From Lagopus muta (taxonomy: Eukaryota > Chordata > Aves > Galliformes > Phasianidae), in NCBI RefSeq assembly GCF_023343835.1, contig NC_064434.1, positions 12,567,505 through 12,631,504 on the forward strand: a stretch of 64,000 nucleotides of DNA, read 5' to 3'. The notes below the pieces were generated by a model that saw only the letters and a program-made list of their open reading frames with translations, ran no database searches and was not told the origin of the DNA. Below, piece after piece: positions 38,633 to 51,556 of the stretch. The number at the start of each line of letters is the position of its first letter. Positions within the stretch are counted from its first letter, which is position 1. The translations under genes were made by a program, and so were the position numbers.

Positions 38633-39787
38633 ATAGTATTTTAATATTGTGATCATGGCAAAGTTAACTTCTGCCAGAAACATATTTCAAAGTTCTCAAA
38701 GTCTTTCTATAAATTATCTATTTCAGTTTCACTGTACATCATATTTTCATTGGCTTGGAAACAACATGCAAACTGTAAACAATATTCTAATATTGTATAT
38801 GGAGTTAAAATCTGTATTGTTGTGTTCAAGTTGTATATTACAGGAATCATTTGACTGAATGAAAAAAATACTTGAAATTACAGTTTTGTGGGTTTTTTTC
38901 ATAACGTAATCCCTTTTTACATATTTATTTATTCACTGCCTGTGCCAATGCACATATATTATCAGCCACAGGAATGACTTTTATAACACATATTCACACG
39001 TGTTTTCAAATTTGTCATTCTTATAAGAAAGTCAATGGCAACAAAGGAATTAGCTAATAATTAACAATGTTTTGAAAATCTGTCCTTTGTTTACATGTTT
39101 TCTGAAAATCTGTGTCTGTTTACAGTCAGGCTAACATATTTAGAAAATCTGCATGCCTACAGTTACATAACAAGCAAACTTATAGCTCCTGTTCCTCAGG
39201 CTACAGATGTCCCTCTGAAGTTTAAAGCCATATGTTGACATTAATCATTGTGTATTAATGCTAAGCCTTCCTCCTGTCATTCAAAGCTTTGTCTCTCCAC
39301 AGAGATCTAAAGAATATTCTCTTGTTACTGAAATGATTATAATTAACTGTAAACCTTTCTGCACAGTTTGAAATGAATGAGCAAAAGAGAAAGTATAACT
39401 ATTATGAGCACTGCCCAATTTTTTAATAGTAGGGTGAGATAATAGCACTAATAAAATTCTAAGGATTTTTTTTCTTATGTGTTTTCTTTCTTGCATTACA
39501 ATTTGTCTAATCATTCCTCGTCTAATAAAATATTTGTTAATTACTGAATATGAGAAGAAAAAGACTTCTAAAAAAAAGACTTTTTTACTGATTCTTTCTT
39601 TAATATATAACTCTATCTAGATAGTTTTATTCCTTCTACATTGATACATTTTTATAATTTCAGTGTCTTTTTCTGCCTTTGCCTTTCACTTGACAACACA
39701 GCTCCTCCAAAATTGCACACCTCCTGCAGGTGAAGCAATGTATCTGGAGCTCTAAAAGAAAACTGTGCAAATATATATACATACATC

Positions 39788-39817
39788 ACATTACATTACA
39801 TTACATTACATTACATT
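39788..39817 (+). repeat. (ACATT)6 microsatellite
   Basis: Six perfect ACATT units are flanked by TA-rich sequence (39770-39787 and 39818-39842). The short open frame across it encodes repeated HYIT/LHYI and is an artefact. Confidence 0.92.
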
Positions 39818-40187
39818 ATATATATAATGTAAATATATATTATTTAAATGTTAGAAGTTGTTTCATCTTGCATTTTTATATGTATAAAATAAATTATATT
39901 AAAGCCTTATTTTGAAAAACATACATATCCACTGCAATTATTTAGATACAAAACTGAAGAAAACCCTTTTAAACCTATCCTATGTGTCTTGTTTTTCTTC
40001 TTGTGCTTAAGCAGAAAGAAAAATAATATATTTTCTTATTAACTCAATACAGTTTTACAGGGATTATCTGTAGTTTTACAGTCTCACAAATAGGTGGCAC
40101 TAATGAATTCTGCATTTGCAGTAGCACAGTAATGTCTCTCTTCCCAACTAAGAAAAATTCTTAAAACCTGATAAGACAGCAGGGAGT

Positions 40188-40370
40188 AGAATATGTTGCC
40201 CAGTCTGTTGCACTCTACATACTCGGAAACTTTCAAGACCCTACTAGACTAAACCTTAAGCAACCTGGTCTGATGTATAGTTGGCCTTCATTTCACCAGA
40301 GGTTGAGCCAGAGGTTACCTGAAGCCATTTCCAATATGAAGTATCTTATGATCCTCACATTGCATACCAA
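40188..40370 (+). mobile_element. Diverged CR1 3' fragment
   Basis: GTAGAATATGTTGCCCAGTCTG, AACTTTCAAGACCCTACTAGAC, TAAGCAACCTGGTCTGATGT and AGAGGTTACCTGAAGCCATTTCC align in order with the CR1 3' region (tract from the ORF2 end into the UTR). The octamer tail is eroded. Confidence 0.65.
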
Positions 40371-40587
40371 AGCATTAACAAGAATAGCTAGATGCAAAAG
40401 TAACATGGATGAAGTTTCAGTGATAAAGAATTAGTTTACTAATAGTGCAACCTTTATAGAAATAACTATGCCTGAATTGATTACCATTTATAAATGCATT
40501 CATACATGCACTGGGGGGCAACTATATAATCTTTCCAGAACAGTTAATTTCTAACACATTTCTTATGTAAAAGAGCAGTATGCTCAC

Positions 40588-40800
40588 AGAATCACAGAAT
40601 GGCCAGGGTTGGAAGGGACCTCAAGGATCATGAATCTCCAACCCCCCTGCCACAGGCAGGGCCACCAACCGTCACATTTAATACCAGACCAGGCTGTCCA
40701 GGGCCCCATCCAATCTGGCCATGAACACTTCCAGGGATGGGGCAGCCACAGCCTCTCTGGGCAGCCTTCCAGCATTTCACCACTCTCTCTGTATACTACC
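40588..40800 (-). mobile_element. CR1 3' end, little diverged
   Basis: The tail CACAGAATCACAGAATGG is followed by CCAGGGTTGGAAGGGACCTC, CAACCCCCCTGCC, ACCAGACCAGGCTG and TCCAGGGATGGGGCAGCC, all standard antisense CR1. It is GC-rich and among the best preserved copies. Open frames at 40584-40908 are produced by it. Confidence 0.95.
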
Positions 40801-41304
40801 AAGGAACAACAACAAAACCAACACCAGCACAATATTATAAAGAAAAAAAATACTAAAATACCATCATCAACCGTCAGCTACTGGTCTCTAAATAGCAATA
40901 ATTTCTGAATGTTCTTGTTCCAATGAACTAGACACAGATGGGATATAAACATATTAGATCACTGAAACCACATCTTACAACATATGTCATATAATGAGCA
41001 AATATTGACTTGAGTCCACAGTAAGAACTTAAGCTGGCAGGAAATTCCATTGCCTTAAATAAATTGCCTTAGTTTTTAGAATCAATTTCTTTTGGCTTAT
41101 TTTTTGTTCTTCTGTGTTTTGTTTTCTTCACAAACCCCTGAACTGTGAATTCTTTACTGAATCACTATTTCACAATAATTGAACCACCACGTTGTAACTA
41201 AAGTAATACTATACAAACAGGACCCAAACTGTCCTTAATCTAAAAGAACAAGTAAAAGGAATAGCTGTCTACTAGCAGAAGAACTTCAGACATACAACAC
41301 ATAC

Positions 41305-41411
41305 CTGTATGAGTCAGGCATAGTCAGATTTCCCGGCAGTGTTCTCCAAAGTAGAATTAATTCATCCATGGCTTTGTATTCAGCATTTCTGCAGATTGTG
41401 AGTGGCTGTTT
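41305..41411 (-). CDS. Candidate exon, unplaced
   Basis: This 107-base segment lies between acceptor ATATTCTTACACTTAG and donor ATACAG|GTATGT. One frame is open from end to end (phase 0 in, phase 2 out) and reads, in part, TICRNAEYKAMDELILLWRT and LPGNLTMPDSY; the other two frames contain stops. The composition is protein-like, with one NLT sequon. It agrees in phase with the candidate exon at 47360-47795. It cannot be inserted on its own between exons 1 and 2 of the main gene without breaking the frame. It may be an alternative exon, an exon of another transcript, or chance. Confidence 0.3.
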
Positions 41412-42069
41412 CTAAGTGTAAGAATATTTAGGTTTTTAATGCAAGCCAATTATTTTTTCCAGACAGTTTTATGTATTCCTGTCATTAACATAGATCTCTT
41501 GCAAACAGCTACTGGCAGGGGGTGTTTAGAGGCTAACTGCTTAAAGGTATATGATAGCAACTGCATTCATAATTGAGCTCCTTTGACCTTCAGGTAGTCA
41601 GGATGTAAGCTAACTCAAATTCAGGAGGCCTATACCAGGTTGAGTATCATCAGCTCAGATCAGCATGGTCTTTGAGAAACAGGATATAAGAACAAGAAAT
41701 CAGTAAGTCCTGAGTTTAAGCTGGTTTGTGGTTAGCCAGCCCAGGGTACAGCATGTATGCTATCATCTGCCTGTTTTAGAGCATGTAAGCAGCATAAAAA
41801 TTGGTATATGCATAAAAATGGGATTTATCCAACCCATGATAGAAAGTTACCAAGTGAATCGTAGTCCTGGACACAAGAACCATCCCAATTTAAGGCATCT
41901 ATAGGCTCTGTTTTGACCTGTGGTTTGCTTCTTCTTCAACTAGAATCATTATATTTTGGACTTGGCAGCCACATCCATTTCCCATTCATGGCAGGCTCCT
42001 GTCCTTATCCAGACATAATGTCTGTCTTATTCCTTGTATCAGTTCTAGAAATCATGATTTTTTTTTACC

Positions 42070-42117
42070 TTTTTTTTTTTTTTTTTTTTTTTTTTTTGCG
42101 GGGGGGGGGGGGGGGGG
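42070..42117 (+). repeat. Poly-T(28) followed by poly-G(18)
   Basis: T28 (42070-42097), the dinucleotide GC, then G18 (42100-42117), continuing into a purine-rich GGAAGGAGG tract. It is a striking homopolymer junction; see findings. Confidence 0.92.
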
Positions 42118-44202
42118 AAGGAGGAAGGATAGAAGGGAAGGAAGCAGGGAGATGTTCAATGAGATGAACAAGCTAGAATACCTTGACAGTTACAACAAGC
42201 ACAAAAGAAGTGTCATAATGTCTACTGACTGGTAAGTGTTAGACAGTTGTAAAATTGCTTGCTAGACTCCCTAGGGAACATTGGTCTTCCAGTTTTCCTG
42301 AAAACATTAACATTGATAAAGGAAAGGTATGGCCATCAAAAGTCACAGCCACCATATTCTGAAACAGCATGGAACAATCAGTTTTCTGGCAGGGAATACT
42401 CCCTGCCCTCTTCCATTTACACTTATAGCTGTAAATTCAATGAGCTCATAATGAGTAATGGTGCAATTTTGTGCTGGGAAGAGAAACTAACTGAAATATT
42501 TGGTAACAAATAAGTGAAAACTCTAAATGGAAAGCCATGTGAAATGGCTGAAGAGTTGCAAATGAATCTTGTAAAATTATTTCTTTATTAGACTAGAAAG
42601 TTTCTGAAGCATGACCTGAGAAATAAATAACAATAATGAATGCTTGAATGGAATATCATTTTAAAAAATGAAAACAAGCAAACATATTTTAAAGAGAGAG
42701 AATTTCCATGTAAATAGAGTTTTGGAGCGCTGGAGCAGCAGAACCAGAAGTAGTGTAAGGTCACTTACAAAAGTGAGGAATTAAACAGGACTTGTGGGAT
42801 CTTCTGCCCAGCTTCAAGATAAAAAAGGTGTTTCAGAAATTGGAATATACTCTGTAGCGTATTTCTACATTGAGAGTCTTTTGTATCTCATGAACTGGGA
42901 ATTCCTTCTTCTCTAAGGTGAATTCTATACAAAGATTCTGCTGCCTTATGTCAAGAAAGTTCTCAGTTCCAAGCAGGTGAAAATTTATTATTCATTCAGG
43001 TATTAAATAAGAAAATAAACAAAACAATAAATAATGGAAAATCAAAGCCTTAGGAGGGATGAACAAAGCTGCTTATTACCTGGCATATTACCTCTTTCAC
43101 ATAATTACCTGTTTTCACATATTACCCGTTTCACATAATATTTTACCATCATTCAGCCATATTCTAAAAAAAAAAAAGTCTGTGGTCATCATCCTCTCTT
43201 TAAAATAAATGTTTCTGATCAGCAGCAGTCTTTTCTGAAACTGGCAGAAGAGTATAAACCTATTAAAGCTCTTTTATGGTGTTCTTTTATTGTAGTTCTC
43301 TACTTATAACTCTTCATCACACACTTTCAGAATCAATTTCTATTCCTTTTTATTAAATTCTTTAGTTTTTGCTTCTGCTATCCTTAAAGAGTGATCATTA
43401 TTTTTTGTATTTTGTTATTGCAAAATAAATATTGAAAATACGAACTGTGAACAAATAAAAACTTGAAATTTGCATTTTCTGAAGGAGCCTGAGCCATGTC
43501 CAGAATGTTTTGTTAATGATGTTTAAAATTACTGCAGAAGACAGAATGTGAATCATATTTCTTAGAATATGAAAACTGGAAGTCTCTCCTTAAAAGATTA
43601 AAATTAAATTTAAAAAGTTTTGAATAAATATTTCTAAACAGGTGCCATCATTGAAGGTAAATAAATTAATAACTTCTGACTGCCCAGTGCTGTCAATTAG
43701 TAGCCATGTAAGAGCCCAAGCAATACAGTTCAATGCTGGAGAAAAACGTAAGTTCTGAATATGCAGCTGGTTATTCAAGGGGCTCTGATTTGATCAGTGC
43801 CATGCTTAGCAATGTCAGCTAAAATAAGGGCATATACCTTGAGAGTTTTATTTTTAAATTGAAATTTCAAAAACGTCTATTTCAAAAGAGTTTATTGTAA
43901 ATTTTCTATGGCCTTTAATGAGGATAAAATGAGGACTAGTTATTTCAAACCAGTCAGATCATTGGCTATATATAAGAAATGTGTTTATTTGGATGTTTCT
44001 CTAATTTATCAACAGAAGTTATGTTACTATTGTTGTCTGTATTTCTTGCATCATCTTCAGTTCCATTTGAACCCCAAGGACCAACACTGTGTCTGAGTGA
44101 ATATTTTACAACTGTTTCCTAGAATAAATGTATCTTTGGGTTCCCTAAAGTCATTACTGAATCCAAACTGAATTACAAGAAGGAAAAGTGTTTGGAAACA
44201 TC

Positions 44203-44249
44203 AAAAAACAAACAAACAAGCAAACAAACAAAACAAACAAACAAACCCA
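44203..44249 (+). repeat. (CAAA)n tract
   Basis: About ten CAAA units occur with minor interruptions (CAAG, AAAAC). Confidence 0.9.
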
Positions 44250-47200
44250 ACTACTCAGGTTAGATTCAAATGAGCAAATGAGACATTAAGATCTGATTTG
44301 TAAAAGGTGAGATAAGTGTTGCTTGCATCTGAACATTTCTAAGGTAATTCTTAACCAATGGTCTAAAGGTTATGATTGCAGCGAGAAATCATGACAGAAA
44401 TCATGAGTATCTAAATTTGAAAGTGGTTACTGGTATCTAGAACTTTCCTGTTTTGTTTTGTTTTGTTTTTAATTTCTGAATCTCCTAATTCTCTTCATAA
44501 CACTTTTCTGCTACTTAGCTGTTCATTTTCCATCAGAACACAGTTTCTTAGTTCTCTGCTCCTAATTTCATGAAAATGTTGATGAACTGTTTGTTCAATT
44601 TTAAAGGAAACTGCGCTACTGCTTGAAGAATAATATATTTCTCATGATTTTGAAACTCAGTGTAATTTCTCTAAAAATATGTTACTGTGAGAAATATAGG
44701 ATCTACTTTGATATTTTAAAAATATAATGAATAAAACAAAAAAAAATGTTATAAGAACAATGCAATGGCATTTAATTTGTTTGAAGGCTAAATGTGAATG
44801 TCAGTCTTGAGAAGGTTCAAAGAGAGATGCCAGGAAAGCAAGCTTGTTCTCTTTTTCAGGTTTATATATCTATGGAGATTTTAATTAATATCCTCTGTCA
44901 TGAATCACGTAGCTTTTATGATGTTGGAAAGGAGTGCGAGGAGAAACACCGTAAGAAAATGGTGCAAAAATTTATACACAATCAGAATATTTTCAGTATA
45001 GGGGGAAGAAGTTACTTTTAGTCCATTATCTTTAGCAACAATATGAAATTATTTCTTACTTAACTCTGAGGTTGTAAAGGCAATTATTTTTTCAGTAATG
45101 TAAATACTAGTCCTAATCTCCTACTGTGACCTTCTGGGCAAGTATGGAAAGTTAAGAACAGAAGAAAAAAAACTGTTATGGACACTGATTACAGCTGATC
45201 AGTGAGAGCACAGGCTGACAGAATATTATCTCTACAAATTGTAGAAACTGGTTTGATTAAGATCTGCCTATTTCCTCATCACCTATTTACAAAGTAAAGA
45301 CGTAATTGCACTAAAGTAATGTTAGACATTGCAGCCTTCTCAGCAAAGACATGATGGAATCAGAATGCATGCTGAAGATACCTCAAAAATATACATTAAA
45401 CGGATTAGAAAAAGAAAGGGTAGGTTCACCCAATCTCTCTGTAGATAGCTGCACACCAGATGTCTTTTCTGTGCCTCTAAAGTAGCAGTAGCTAAGTTGT
45501 ACATAAATGATGCAGATTAATAGGGACTTTTAGTGTTTAATTTGATCTGCTTAAGATTCTTAATTTGCACTGACATAAAGCATGTCTTAGGATATGCATT
45601 TCTGGGTTAGTAATGTGTCACTTGGACACATGATAATCTCCAAAGTCTTTTAGACATAAATATTTGCCTTTTTATCAGTGGAAATGCTTACTAATCATGT
45701 CTGAAGAAAAAAATTTAATACTTATTGGCAGAGAAAGACAGTGAATTAGGCATGAATGGTATTGGTAAAAGTTTTAGAACTGCTTTTTGTTTGTTTGTTT
45801 TGTATTCCTCTAATTGAGATGTCCCATTTGCATAGACAGCATATGCTTAAGTGCATACGCAAGAGGCACCAAGCTCCCAGTCTTTTTCTTTGTCTCCAGT
45901 TGAAGGCATATTTAATTATTCTGTGCATGGAATATCAATTTTAGCAAGATTGTATAATCCACAATGGGGAGAAAACAAACAAACAAATAAACAAACAAAA
46001 ATCTGAACCAGACCAAGTGTTCTAACTTCATTGGAAAATATAATTCAAATCAGTGAAACCCACTAGTTTGACAGTTAACAGCCTACAGTTCTCTGACAAA
46101 GTGGGTTCTGCAAGGAGTCATAATTGATCCCTCCACCCACTCCTCAACAACTTCCTGGCTTGCCAGGGGACACATGCCAGCCTTAGTTCTCAGGAAGGAA
46201 CTCAACAAACTCAACTGTCTGCCTTCTAAGAAAAGGTCTTCAGGACTTGATAGCTTGTATGAGCATTATTACTATTACTACTAATAATTGTTATTATATT
46301 TATTATTTAGGCGCTATTTCAAATACTCTCAATCTTCAAGTTTCTTCAAGTTCCTTTTCACAAATAATTCAGTTTTCTTCGAGGTTGGATTCATTGAAGA
46401 TATACTTGGAAGTTCTTGTTGTTGTGTTTAGATAGATAGATAGGTTGATTGATTGAATGACAGATTCAAAAGAAAACGTAAAAACCTGATTAAATGAATA
46501 ATTCTTTCAAAATAACCGCTCCATGTAGATTATTTTTTTTAAATATTTGTCAGGTAATGATAAATCTCTATATAAAAACATGAAGATTTAGTCCCATTCT
46601 AAACAAGATCTTTATTTTCTAACTAATACAACAGTGGGTGTTTCCATTATCAATGTAAATGTTTAGTTGTTTTAAAGCTTACTAAGTATTTGAAATTAGT
46701 AACATATTATGGCAATGAGTTCTATCAACTTAATAGATTTCCATCATGAAAAACAGACAATTTGTTTTAAATCTATTCCCATCAATTCACCTTAATTTCA
46801 ATTTTAAAATGGTAAACTGAAGACTTTGAGTTTGCTATTTCAGTTATTCCTTTGACTTAATGTACCTCTCTATTGCAATCTATTATTTACTATCTTTTTA
46901 ATACTTCTTTTTTATCATAAAATATAAATCTTTTTTCCTTTACATCTGGAATCACTTTTAACAAAAGTGATCACATAATCAGGTTAGTCACAAGTACAAT
47001 CTGTGATGAAACCAGAAAGAAATAGAATTACAGTGGTTTCATGGATCAGTCAAGAGTTATCAAGTACAAGCCCTCAGGCAGAGATGAAATGCTTGAATTC
47101 ATAACTTCTTTAGCCGGGGGTCAGTCAAGCTAGAAGAAAAGGAAAAATAGTGACTTTCAACAATTCTTGTGACTTGCATATGTGATGTGTGGCCCACTTT

Positions 47201-47353
47201 GTTCCACTTCATGAGAAAGGCAAGAGTTGCTTCATTTGCCAGTGAGTCCTGACTGTGTATATGAGACATGAAAATGCCCAGGTTGAAAAGCTTTTAAGAG
47301 CAGATGAGTCTCTAGACTTAAATGCTATATCAAAGTTGTTGAAATGAATTTAC
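44250..47353. other. Unique AT-rich intron sequence
   Basis: No mobile element was recognised. Small GTTTT (44452-44470), CAAA (45972-46000) and GATA (46430-46443) tracts are present. Short open frames lack any support. Confidence 0.5.
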
Positions 47354-47359
47354 TTATAC

Positions 47360-47795
47360 CTGTGAGAACTGAGCTGTGACTTCCTGACCTCTTTTGATTT
47401 CACATCTGATGTTAAGCCCTGAAATTACTGCTGTTGGAAAGGTTATATTCTTGATATATTCAATAACATAAGTTTCTTCAAAGCACTTAAAAAATGACAC
47501 TTTCCATAACACGTTGGAGAAGAATTTGCAGCTACAGTCGTATCTGTGATTGCAGATGTTCAATCCAAACTCTTCTTCTTTTCTTAGAAGACACTGAAAG
47601 TGAACAGCCACAATGGAAAACAAGATCAGTCTGGTTTTACAGTGAAGGAAGTACTCCAAGAGGAAAAAAATGAGGGACTCCATTCTTGATTTATTCTCAT
47701 GGTTTCTCAGTATATTATTAAACTGTGAGGGAAGATGTAACTGAACAAATAACCAAAGAGCTTGATTGACCTTATCACTGTGATGTCTTGGAAAA
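47360..47795 (-). CDS. Candidate 436-base exon, unplaced
   Basis: This holds the longest non-repeat open frame in the window (about 150 codons). It is framed by acceptor TTTGTCTTACATTTCAG (ending at 47796) and donor CTCACAG|GTATAA, with the in-frame stop lying inside the would-be intron just after the donor. The peptide has seven cysteines, including a CSC pair within HRYDCSCKFF, and NKS and NIT sequons; a secreted or extracellular segment is possible but only inferred. Phases are 2 in and 0 out: the end fits 41305-41411 and the start fits 61331-61384, but the set does not fit the main five-exon chain. No family was recognised. A chance open frame in AT-rich DNA remains possible. Confidence 0.3.
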
Positions 47796-48183
47796 CTGAA
47801 ATGTAAGACAAAGAGCAAACAGCATCTAAAAGTAAACAGGAGGTTCTTTCATACGAATTGTTAATCTTGTCATTCTTGAGAAACCTTTCATCCTTTATCA
47901 CTGTTGTTTCGGAGAAGCTAGGGCCAGTTAATTCATTAGAAGAACTGTTAGAGGAACAGGAACTTCTTGCTTGTTAGTGGATGATAGATAAAATGTATGT
48001 TGAACAGTATAACAATTCTGATGCATACAAGAAACTGAGAGAACTCTCTAAGTTGACTGAGTGCCAACATTAAATAAGTGATCTTTTTCAAATATGCCTG
48101 TATTAGTGAAGCAGCACCAAAGCCCATTTACTGTCCCTGAATCTGTTTAAGTCTAGCTTGATCCCTACAGATTGTATGAGAGA

Positions 48184-48800
48184 TCATAGAATCATAGAAC
48201 TGCTCAGGTTGGAAAAGACCTTAAAGATCATCGAGTCCAACCACAACCTAACCATACTACCCTAACTAAAAGCCCTCTGCTAAATCATGTCCCTGAGCAC
48301 CACATCCAAAAGGTTTTTAAACACATCCAGGAGTGATGACTCAACAGTTTCTCTGGGGAGCCTATTCCAGTGCTTAACAACAATTTCTGTAAAGATATCC
48401 AACCTAAACTTACCCTGATGCAACTTCAGGCCATTTCCCCTCGTCCAGTCACCTGTTACCAGTGAGAAGAGACCAAAGCCACTCTCGCTGTAAGCACCTT
48501 TCAGATATTGGAAAAGAGCAATAAGGTCTCCCCTCAGTGTCCTTTCTGTACTGAGGTGCTCAAAACTGAAAGCAGTACTTGAAGTGAGGCCTCACCAATC
48601 CCGAATACAGAGGCAGGATTACTTCCCTAATCCTGCTCGCCACACCATTTCTGATGCATGCCATTGGCCACCTGGGCACACTGCTGGCTCATATTCAGCC
48701 GACTGTCCATACTGTCCATCAGTACGCCAAGGCCCCTTTCCATCAGGCAGCTTTTCAGACACTCCTCCCCAAGCCTGTGGGGTTGCATGGGGTTGGAGAT
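48184..48800 (-). mobile_element. CR1 LINE, 3' 0.6 kb
   Basis: A tail of CATAGAATCATAGAA is followed by the full antisense 3' region: CAGGTTGGAAAAGACCTTAAAGATCATC, CTCTGGGGAGCCTATTCCAG, AAGGTCTCCCCTCAGTG, GCCTCACCAATCCCGA, CACCTGGGCACACTGCTGGCTC, and GGGGTTGCATGGGGTTGG. It is 5'-truncated within the reverse-transcriptase C-terminal region. The + strand frame at 48584-48868 is a by-product. Confidence 0.95.
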
Positions 48801-49009
48801 TTGACCTGGGGCAGAAACTAGTGAGGACTGTTATGAGAGCTAGTCCCTTGCACTACTTAATTTGCTAGTACAGAAAAGCAGCACAGGGAGGACAGTGCAA
48901 TTTACCAAAGTTTTTGTGAATCTCCCTCAAAATTTATTTATCTGTGTAGACATCATGCTAATAGAGCAGGAATGTTATTCTCAATATAGGCATTCTAGAG
49001 ATTATTTTG

Positions 49010-49350
49010 GAGTAAAATGGATTTGATGGATGAACCATTCACTGGAAAGGGAATTGGCTGGATGGTCGCATTCAGAGTGCTGTGGTCAACGGCTCAGTGT
49101 CCAAGTCCAAGCGGAGACCAGTGATGAGTGGTATTCCTCTGGGATCATTACTAAGACTGGAGTTATTTAACATCTTTGCAGGTGACATGAACAGTGGAAT
49201 CGAGGGCATATCAGTTTGCAGATGACACTGAGCTGAGTGATGCAGTTGACATGCTAGACGGAAGTCATGCTATCCAAATGGACCTTGATACGTTTGAGAG
49301 GTGGGCCCATGCCAATTGAACCTCATGAAGTTCAATTAAGCCAAATTCAA
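49010..49350 (+). mobile_element. CR1 LINE, reverse-transcriptase palm fragment
   Basis: Translations of the + strand in two frames contain VVNGSVSKSKRRPVMSGIPL, then FADDTELSDAV (the FADD catalytic box of LINE reverse transcriptase, about 49215-49247) and DLDTFERWAHAN. A frameshift separates the two parts. It has no 3' tail, so this is an internal remnant. It lies about 210 bp from, and in the opposite orientation to, the CR1 at 48184-48800. Confidence 0.88.
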
Positions 49351-51004
49351 GGTCTAAATTGAAAGAAAAGTCTAAATTTCATTTATTCATATTGGAAATT
49401 AATTATGGAAAGCAAACAAAAATATTCTGCAACTTAGTGAAATGTTTTGATACTTTAGTTCTTTATTATCACAGTTGTTTAATTCTCCCTAATGGCAATA
49501 TTTTTAAATACATACAAGTATTTTTCTGAATATTGTGTTCAATATGTTTATCCTTTAAGAATGATTCAATTCTAATCTTTTCTTTTGTTCCACAAAGTGG
49601 CAAAATCTACTGCTGTGTTCAAAAATTCAAAATGACTGAATGATCATAGACAATGAGCATCTCAAACGTATCGTGCATAACTATTAGATTCTTTCTCCAT
49701 TTGTCCTTTTGCTTCCTGCAGTCTCAGTTGACCACCAGTGAATAACACATTTAACAAAAGGAAATAAATCTATGGGCTACAGAATTGAATTAAGTTAATA
49801 CAGTTCATGCTACTAGGACAATACTTGTAACACAGCAGGTTGAATTTGTTCTCTATTGCTAGCTATGAATATTAGCACTAAATATCAGCAAAGTGATTCT
49901 CATTACATGAAGTTTTCTGCTGTGGGATTCTTTGCAAACTTAATGACCAAAATGTACAATGACCAAAAAATGTACTCTTTTACAATGGTGTTCTTCTTGG
50001 GAACCACACACAAAAGTGCTTTAAAAAGTAGGTCTACTAAAAAACATGGAAATGCAGCCTGTCTTGATATCTGAATCTGAGTGCAGCCAATGAAGAAACC
50101 TTCAGGTTTCCTGTTTCAGAGCAGGAGTGGAACAGCTTGATAGTTTCATACATAAATATATATTTCCTGAGAATGTGCCCTTCTAATTGATTGTGAAGTC
50201 ACTGTGAGAACACTACTTCACACATTACATTATTCTCTGGAAGTAAAAACATTACTGTGGCTTTGAAAGGTGAATTCTGCTGAATGCGCAAGGTTAGTGT
50301 GATGTTTAAGGGTAAAAGGGAAATTCAGCAGGGAAACTTTTTCTTCAAATAGTTGTAATCAGAACCCTGTTTTATGGCTGGGTTATCAAAAGTACCGCAC
50401 ACACAAAAAAGCCTCTCTCGTATTCAATAGCTTGATCTCATTATGCTTGTTGCTAGTAGCACTAATCATTCTGATATTTTACACTGAGCAATGACAATGT
50501 GAATTCACCACTGAAAGCAGAGGGAGGAAAAAGAGAAATCTAGCATTTTTTCAGTTGTAAAAATGTTTTTGGGATCTGTCATTACTAGGGAATTATTTCA
50601 ATAAATTCATATTCATCTGTAATTGTCCTAGATCTCCATAATTTTCTTTGAGTTAAAACAATTTCCTTTGATTTTTCTGAGTTTGTTTGCTGATTTAAAG
50701 AAAGGCAAGATGGGGAGGTTGTGTAATTTATATGCAGTTCATAATGTACAACCATGTAGCTGCCCTTTAGCAGCTAAGTAGCAAGGCTACTAAAAGAGTA
50801 ATTTAGGCATATGTTGTTATACGATATTATCTGATGTTATGGGACAACTCAGCCTTCTTTAAAACACATGGGGAAGAAGGAGCAGAAAGTAGATAACTAT
50901 TTTCAGAAGATGATTGATGGAGTAGATCCACTTTAAAGCTTATCATTATGTGCTATACTGATTATCTTAATAAACTGGAAGTAAATCAATAGCCAATTTA
51001 ATTA

Positions 51005-51064
51005 AAAACAAGCAAACAAACAAAAAAAAACAAACAAAAAAAGCAACAAGAAAAACCCAACAAA
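51005..51064 (+). repeat. (CAAA)n/A-rich tract
   Basis: This is an imperfect CAAA and A-run tract; low complexity. Confidence 0.85.
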
Positions 51065-51469
51065 CAAGAATCCTTCACGTACTCAACAATTTAAAGTGTG
51101 TTCTGATTTAAATGTAGATAATCCCGCACATTTAATTCCTCCAGAAACAGAACCGAAGGTATCAAAAGAAAATCACTAAGGGATTTTAACAAATTCTGAG
51201 GATTTATTATTATGCACAAACTGGAAACATCTAATCCTTTCTACATTCAGTCATCCAAATGAAAAGCAATACATGTAATTATAGTAAAGGAAGACACCTT
51301 TAGCAACATTGGCTTTGAAAAAAAGAGGTCTCTAGCATCTGCCGACCAGAATAAGTGAGGATAATGAAAATAATCATATAACAAAACTTTATTTTGTAGA
51401 AAGCTTCTCTCATGTTCGGGGGGGTTAAAATACCAACACTAGCAAGAAATTAAATTAAATCTATTAAAA

Positions 51470-51556
51470 ACAAACAAGCCAAAACAAAACAAAAACAAAC
51501 AAACAACAAAAAAAAAAACCACGAGCAAACAAACAAACAAAAAAACAAAAAAATAC
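51470..51556 (+). repeat. (CAAA)n/(CAAAA)n tract
   Basis: About 85 bases consist almost wholly of CAAA and CAAAA units. It lies 400 bp from a similar tract at 51005-51064. Confidence 0.88.

Larger units (their letters stand above)
33626..40187. other. Unique AT-rich intron sequence
   Basis: These 6.5 kb carry no recognised mobile element. A consensus-like minus donor (AAAAG|GTAAGA) lies at 34739, but no adequate acceptor pairs with it. TTG/TA-rich low complexity is seen at 38585-38632 and an ACATT pentanucleotide array at 39788-39817. Nothing else is supported. Confidence 0.5.
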
